A DNA stretch of 64,000 nt from Rhodanobacter denitrificans (GTDB lineage: Bacteria; Pseudomonadota; Gammaproteobacteria; Xanthomonadales; Rhodanobacteraceae). The DNA is taken from NCBI RefSeq assembly GCF_003335105.1, contig NZ_QFWQ01000004.1, positions 1-64,000 on the forward strand. The letters run 5' to 3'. Within the stretch, counting starts at the first letter, position 1, and every line of letters starts with the position of its first letter. Made by a program: the position numbers and the translations under genes. A model generated the notes under the pieces. That model saw only the letters and a list, made by a program, of their open reading frames with translations, searched no databases and was not told the DNA's origin. This document shows positions 59,724-64,000 of the stretch, one piece after another.

Positions 59724-60923
59724 ATGCGCGTCTCCACCAGCTGGATGCAACAGCAGTCCGTCGGCAGCATGATCGAGCGCCAGGGCGACCTGTCCAATCT
59801 GAATACGCAGCTGAGCACCGGCAAGCGCATCAACCAGCCGTCCGACGATCCGGTAGGTGCGGCGCGCGCACTGGACTACAGCCATCTCACCGCCGACACC
59901 GCGCAGTACCAGCGCAACATCGGCACCGCCAACGCGCGGCTGGGGCTGGAGGACCAGAGCCTGGCCAACGCCAGCGGCGTACTGGGCCGCGTGCGCACCT
60001 TGCTGCTGCAGGCGGCCAACGGCACGCAGACCGACGGCACCCGCGGCGACATCGCCGCGGAGATGGTGCAGCTGCGCCAGCAGTTGCTCGGCCAGGCGAA
60101 CAGCAAGGACGGCCAGGGCGACTACATCTTCGCCGGCAACCGCACCGGCGCGGCCCCGTTCGCCTCGCAGAACGGCGTCACCTACGTGGGCGACGACGGC
60201 CAGCGCATGGTAGCCGCCGGCCCCGGCCTGCAGGTGGCCACCGGCGATCCGGGCAGCGCGGTGTTTGCCGATATCCCCACCGGCAACGGCACGTTTGCGA
60301 TCAGCGCCGGTGCGGCCAACACCGGCAGCGCGGTGGCAGGCGCCAGCAGCGTCAGCGACCCCGGCGCGAATCCCTCGGCGTGGGGCGGCAGCTACAGCAT
60401 CGTGTTCACCGCAGCCAATGCGTACGAGGTGCGCGATGGCGCCGGCACGGTGCTCGACAGCGGCAGCTACGACGCAACCGTCGGGGGCAGCATCACCTTT
60501 CGCGGTGCGCAGGTGGCGTTCAGCGGCCAGCCCGACGCGGGCGACAGCTTCGCCCTGGGTGCCTCCGCGAAGCAGGACGTGTTCACCACGCTGGACAAGA
60601 TCATCGCCACGTTGCGCCAGCCCAACGGCGGTGGCGCGGACATGCAGAACAGCCTCAACACGCAATTCGCCAATCTCGACCAGGCGATCGACAACATCAC
60701 GCGCACCCGCGGCATGGTCGGTGCGCGCATGAACGCGCTTGACCAGCAGAGCGGACTCAACGACGACCTGACGCTGCAGTACAAGAGCGCGCTGTCCGGC
60801 GTGCAGGACCTGAACTACTACGACGCGATCAGCCAGCTCACCGCGCAGACCACGGCGCTGCAGGCGGCGCAGCAGACGTTCACCAGGATCCAGGGCTCAA
60901 AGCTGTTCGATTATTTGCGTTGA
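59724..60923 (+). CDS. flgL: hook-filament junction protein FlgL (HAP3)
   Basis: 399 aa. Flagellin-like second junction protein. N-terminus RVSTSWMQQQSVGSMIERQGDLSNLNTQLSTGKRINQPSDDPVGAARAL; C-terminus QYKSALSGVQDLNYYDAISQLTAQTTALQAAQQTFTRIQGSKLFDYLR. Only 3 bp after flgK. Last gene of the hook run, followed by a FliA promoter and fliC. Confidence 0.95.
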   Translation: MRVSTSWMQQQSVGSMIERQGDLSNLNTQLSTGKRINQPSDDPVGAARALDYSHLTADTAQYQRNIGTANARLGLEDQSLANASGVLGRVRTLLLQAANGTQTDGTRGDIAAEMVQLRQQLLGQANSKDGQGDYIFAGNRTGAAPFASQNGVTYVGDDGQRMVAAGPGLQVATGDPGSAVFADIPTGNGTFAISAGAANTGSAVAGASSVSDPGANPSAWGGSYSIVFTAANAYEVRDGAGTVLDSGSYDATVGGSITFRGAQVAFSGQPDAGDSFALGASAKQDVFTTLDKIIATLRQPNGGGADMQNSLNTQFANLDQAIDNITRTRGMVGARMNALDQQSGLNDDLTLQYKSALSGVQDLNYYDAISQLTAQTTALQAAQQTFTRIQGSKLFDYLR

Positions 60924-60929
60924 CATCTC

Positions 60930-60956
60930 TCAAGTTTCCATGGTTGGGGTCGAAAT
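60930..60956 (+). promoter_or_regulatory. sigma-28 (FliA) promoter of fliC
   Basis: TCAAGTTT (60930-60937), 11 bases, GTCGAAAT (60949-60956). The -35 is near consensus and the -10 keeps the CGA core. It lies 90 bp upstream of the flagellin ATG, giving a long leader as is usual for fliC. Confidence 0.8.
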
Positions 60957-61046
60957 AGTGACTGAGGCGGCGGTGTTCCCATCGGAATCCCCGCTGGCAA
61001 CCACCGCCGACTACCGGCACCTACGACCCTTTCTGGAGATACTCCC

Positions 61047-62489
61047 ATGGTCATGAGCGTCATCACCAACATCAGCTCGCTGAATGCCCAGCAGAACCTG
61101 GCCAAGTCGCAGAGCAAACTCGCCACCGCGATCGAGCGCCTGTCCTCCGGCATGCGCATCAACAGCGCGAAGGACGATGCCGCGGGCCTCGCCATCTCGA
61201 CCCGCTTCACCACCCAGATCAACGGCCTCAACCAGGCGGTCAGCAACGCCAACGATGGCATCTCGCTGGCGCAGACCACCGAGTCGGCGCTGAACGAGGT
61301 GACCAACAACATGCAGCGCATCCGCCAGCTGGCGGTGCAGTCGGCCAACGCCACCAACTCCGACAGCGACCGCGCCGCGCTCGACGCCGAAGTGCAGCAG
61401 CGCCTGTCGGAGATCACCCGCATCTCGCAGCAGACCACCTTCAACGGCCGCCACGTGCTCGACGGCACCTTCGGCAGCGCCGCGTTCCAGATCGGCGCCA
61501 ACGTGGGTGAGACCATCTCGGTCAACCTGAGCCAGGGTGCGGGTGCCAAGCAGGTCGGCCAGATGGCCAACACGGCGACCGGCGACCTGAGCGCGATGTT
61601 CACCGCCAGTGCGGCGTCGCCGGGTACGGCCGTCAGCCTGGCGGTCGGCGCGTCGACCACCATCGCCGCGGGCGACCTGACCATCGGCGGCACCGCCGTG
61701 GCCGCCGGTACCTACACCGGCGCCCAGTTTGCCGCCGCGATCCAGACGGCGGGTGGCGCCGGCGTCACCGCGACTTTCGACGGCACCAGCAACAAGATCA
61801 CGATCAGCAATACCAACGCGACGGCCGTGGCGCTGGCCGGCACTGCCCGGGCCACCTATTTCAGCGCCACCAGCGTAGCGGCGCAGACGCCGGCCAGCAC
61901 CGGCATCCTGACCCTGGCTGCCGGCGACCTGACGATCCAGTCGGCGAGCGGTGGTGCCGCGGTCGACATGGCCGGCACCTACAACAGCGCGCAGGACCTG
62001 GTCGACGCGGTCAACAGCAAGGGCATCACCGGCGTCTCCGCCTACTACGACAGCACCAGCCACGAAGTGCACCTGAACTCGCAGAGCGCACTCACCGTGA
62101 ACGGTACCAAGGCAGGTGCGGGTGCGGGCAACCTGGGCTTTGCTGGGGCGGGCGCCACCGCGATCGCCGTGGGCGGCAACCTGGCGACCAGCGATGTGAA
62201 GACGGTGGCTGGTGCCAACGACACCATCAGCCGCATCGACGCGGCACTGAGCACGGTCAGCTCGATGCGCAGCGACCTGGGCGCGGTGCAGAACCGCTTC
62301 CAGTCCACCATCGCCAACCTGCAGACCATCTCGCAGAACCTGAGCGCGTCGCGCAGCCAGATCCAGGATGCCGACTTCGCCGCGGAGACCGCGAACATGT
62401 CCAGCGCGAACATCCTGCAACAGGCCGGCGTCTCGGTGCTGGCGCAGGCCAACGCTTCCACCCAGAGCGTGCTCAAGCTGCTGCAGTAA
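61047..62489 (+). CDS. fliC: flagellin FliC
   Basis: 480 aa. Filament subunit. D0/D1 N-terminus ITNISSLNAQQNLAKSQSKLATAIERLSSGMRINSAKDDAAGLAIS; C-terminus ISRIDAALSTVSSMRSDLGAVQNRFQSTIANLQTISQNLSASRSQIQDADFAAETANMSSANILQQAGVSVLAQANASTQSVLKLLQ. The middle (about 195-365) is a Thr/Ala/Gly-rich variable domain holding two flagellin-IN-like repeats (AAGDLTIGGT and AAGDLTIQSA). ATG 61047 or 61053 may be used; GGAG lies upstream of both. The only flagellin in the window. Confidence 0.97.
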   Translation: MVMSVITNISSLNAQQNLAKSQSKLATAIERLSSGMRINSAKDDAAGLAISTRFTTQINGLNQAVSNANDGISLAQTTESALNEVTNNMQRIRQLAVQSANATNSDSDRAALDAEVQQRLSEITRISQQTTFNGRHVLDGTFGSAAFQIGANVGETISVNLSQGAGAKQVGQMANTATGDLSAMFTASAASPGTAVSLAVGASTTIAAGDLTIGGTAVAAGTYTGAQFAAAIQTAGGAGVTATFDGTSNKITISNTNATAVALAGTARATYFSATSVAAQTPASTGILTLAAGDLTIQSASGGAAVDMAGTYNSAQDLVDAVNSKGITGVSAYYDSTSHEVHLNSQSALTVNGTKAGAGAGNLGFAGAGATAIAVGGNLATSDVKTVAGANDTISRIDAALSTVSSMRSDLGAVQNRFQSTIANLQTISQNLSASRSQIQDADFAAETANMSSANILQQAGVSVLAQANASTQSVLKLLQ

Positions 62490-62498
62490 ATGCCGCCG

Positions 62499-62526
62499 GA
62501 GCGGCCGCGACGCATCGCGGCCGCTC
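62499..62526 (+). terminator. strong hairpin after fliC
   Basis: GAGCGGCCGCG, loop ACGCAT, CGCGGCCGCTC: an 11-bp perfect stem ten bases after the flagellin stop, followed by CATCCACTTTT. The T run is short, so it may stop only part of transcription and also protect the abundant fliC mRNA, with some read-through into fliD. Confidence 0.7.
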
Positions 62527-62551
62527 CATCCACTTTTGAGGAACCCCGCAC

Positions 62552-63949
62552 ATGGCGATCACCGTCAGCTCCACCAGCACGCCAACCACCGGCCTGCTGA
62601 CTTCGCTGGGCGTGGGTTCCGGGCTCGACGTGGCCACCCTGGTCAGCCAGCTGGTCGCCGCCAGGAAGGCGCCGCAGCAGAACCAGATCACCAGCCAGAC
62701 GAACGCGGCGAACACCCAGCTTTCGGCGTTGGGCCAGGTCAGCGCCGCGCTTTCCGCGTTGCAGTCGGCGATGGCCCCGCTGACCGACGGTACTGCCTTC
62801 AACGCCCGCGCGGTAAGCAGCAGCGACACCACCGTGCTCGGCGCCAGCGCCACCGGCACCCCGGTCAACGGCAGCTACAACATCGTGGTGACGCAGCTGG
62901 CCACGGCGCTGAAGGCCTCGTCCGGCGCATTTGCCAGCAGCACCACCGCGGTCGGCACCGGCACGCTGACCATCGCGGTCGGCAGCCAGTCGATGAGCCT
63001 CACCCTCGACAGCACCAACAATTCGCTGGCGGCGATCCGCGACGCGATCAACGGCGCCAGCAGCAACCCCGGCGTGAGCGCCACCATCGTCACCGGCAGC
63101 GACGGCGCGCACCTGGTGCTGAGCGGTACCCGCACCGGCGCGGCCAACGGCTTCTCGGTAAGCAGCAGCGGCGGCGACGGCGGACTGGCGGCGCTGAAGT
63201 ACGACCCGGCGGCCTCCAGCGGCAACGGGCTGAGCGTGGTCACCGCCGCCGCCGATGCGAAGTACAGCATCGACGGACTGGCCGCCAGCAGCGCCGGCAA
63301 CACCGTCAGCAGCGCGATCGACGGCCTCACCCTGAACCTGGTCAAGGCCGGCAGCAGCACGCTGAGCGTGACCAGCGACACCACCAAGGCCACCAGCGCA
63401 CTGACCAACCTGGTCAACACCTACAACAGCTTCGTCGGGATCTACCAGAACCTGACCAACTACGACGCCACCAGCGGCACCGCCGGCGCCTTGCTCGGCG
63501 ACGCCACGCTCAACGGCATCGACAACACCCTGTCGAGCATCGTCGGCGGCGCCGCCAACGGCGCCACGCTGTCCTCGATCGGCATCTCGCTGCAGGTGGA
63601 CGGCACCCTGAGCCTGGACAGCACCAAGCTGGCGACCGCGCTATCCGACGGCGGCAAGCAGGTCGGCGACCTGTTCGGCGGCGCCAACGGCTTCGCCGCG
63701 AAGCTGAATGCCCCGCTGACCAGCTGGGTCGGCAGCCAGGGCGTGCTGGCCAGCCGCACCAGCAGCATCGGCCAGCAGCTGAGCGACCTGGCCAACCAGC
63801 AGACCGCGCTGAACAGCCGCATGGACAGCCTCACCGCGCTCTATCAGGCGCAGTTCACCGCGCTCGACACGCTGATGTCCAAGCTCAACAGCACCAGTAC
63901 CTACCTGCAGCAGCAGTTCGACGCGCTTACCAACAGCAGCAAGAAGTAA
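62552..63949 (+). CDS. fliD: filament cap protein FliD (HAP2)
   Basis: 465 aa. Pentameric cap that folds flagellin at the filament tip. N-terminus TSLGVGSGLDVATLVSQLVAARKAPQQNQITSQTNAANTQLSALGQVSAALSALQ; C-terminal helical part GQQLSDLANQQTALNSRMDSLTALYQAQFTALDTLMSKLNSTSTYLQQQFDAL. A flagellin-IN-like repeat lies near residues 130-200. GAGGAA ten bases before ATG. Followed after 12 bp by fliS. Confidence 0.96.
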   Translation: MAITVSSTSTPTTGLLTSLGVGSGLDVATLVSQLVAARKAPQQNQITSQTNAANTQLSALGQVSAALSALQSAMAPLTDGTAFNARAVSSSDTTVLGASATGTPVNGSYNIVVTQLATALKASSGAFASSTTAVGTGTLTIAVGSQSMSLTLDSTNNSLAAIRDAINGASSNPGVSATIVTGSDGAHLVLSGTRTGAANGFSVSSSGGDGGLAALKYDPAASSGNGLSVVTAAADAKYSIDGLAASSAGNTVSSAIDGLTLNLVKAGSSTLSVTSDTTKATSALTNLVNTYNSFVGIYQNLTNYDATSGTAGALLGDATLNGIDNTLSSIVGGAANGATLSSIGISLQVDGTLSLDSTKLATALSDGGKQVGDLFGGANGFAAKLNAPLTSWVGSQGVLASRTSSIGQQLSDLANQQTALNSRMDSLTALYQAQFTALDTLMSKLNSTSTYLQQQFDALTNSSKK

Positions 63950-63961
63950 GAGGACACGGTC

Positions 63962-64000
63962 ATGGGATTCGGCTACGGCGCAGGCGCCTACCAGCAAGTC
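63962..64000 (+). CDS. fliS: flagellin chaperone FliS (start only)
   Basis: Thirteen codons are visible (MGFGYGAGAYQQV), cut by the window edge. The order fliC-fliD-fliS and the AYQQV pattern near the N-terminus, where FliS proteins carry a conserved Y-xx-V segment, support FliS, which keeps flagellin unfolded before export. GAGG lies nine bases upstream of the ATG. Confidence 0.8.
   Translation, partial: MGFGYGAGAYQQV

Overview
The window is high-GC DNA with proteobacterial gene content. Three things point to a gammaproteobacterium of the Xanthomonadales, probably Rhodanobacteraceae (Rhodanobacter/Dyella-like): the TonB-receptor/tryptophan-halogenase/amylase sugar locus, REP-type repeats of the 'GTAGGGCGGGC...' and 'TCATCCCGGCGAAAGCCGGGA' kinds, and the flagellar gene order. 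The genus is inferred from gene content; no rRNA gene is present.

Layout. (1) 1-921: edge of an integron-type cassette array on the minus strand, with two small cassette genes, one complete attC site and two partial core sites. No integrase is visible beside it. (2) 1.07-22.2 kb: a large alpha-glucan (starch/maltodextrin) locus. The minus strand carries a TonB-dependent receptor, a flavin-dependent halogenase homologue, two secreted GH13 enzymes, a secreted GH31 alpha-glucosidase, a GH39 enzyme, a six-hairpin glycosidase, an SLC45-like MFS sugar transporter and another secreted alpha-amylase. The plus strand carries a divergent cytoplasmic GH13 alpha-glucosidase and an esterase. A shared palindrome centred on TACGTA lies upstream of three transcription units and probably makes them one regulon (LacI-type regulator not in the window). 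(3) 22.4-26.3 kb: M28 peptidase, PepSY proteins and a GT9 glycosyltransferase. (4) 26.5-28.9 kb: arsenic operon arsR-arsI-arsC-acr3. (5) 29.0-32.5 kb: FHA protein plus membrane Ser/Thr kinase with a C-terminal sensor/HAMP half, then a LysM lipoprotein and a small basic protein. (6) 32.6-35.0 kb: relic of an island in tRNA-Phe, holding a truncated IS3-family element fused to a 5'-truncated tyrosine integrase. (7) 35.1-44.8 kb: housekeeping genes (yggX, mutY, AsmA-like, ftsY, rsmD, coaD, ferredoxin, ggt) plus MBL-fold and TMEM43-like genes. (8) 44.8-64 kb: flagellar and chemotaxis genes: an EAL/HDOD protein, flgN, flgM, flgA, a soluble MCP, cheV, flgBCDEFGHIJKL, fliC, fliD and the start of fliS.

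How it works together. In the sugar locus, large glucans would be cut outside or in the periplasm by the secreted GH13/GH31 enzymes, cross the outer membrane through the TonB receptor, enter by the MFS carrier and be finished by the cytoplasmic alpha-glucosidase. In the flagellar region, recognisable sigma-54 sites (upstream of mcp-flgA and flgB) and sigma-28/FliA sites (upstream of flgM, mcp, cheV and fliC) give a textbook hierarchy: sigma-54 for hook-basal body, sigma-28 for late genes. Most adjacent genes overlap by ATGA/TGATG, so translational coupling is common. Long reading frames antisense to real genes are by-products of the high GC content and were left out.
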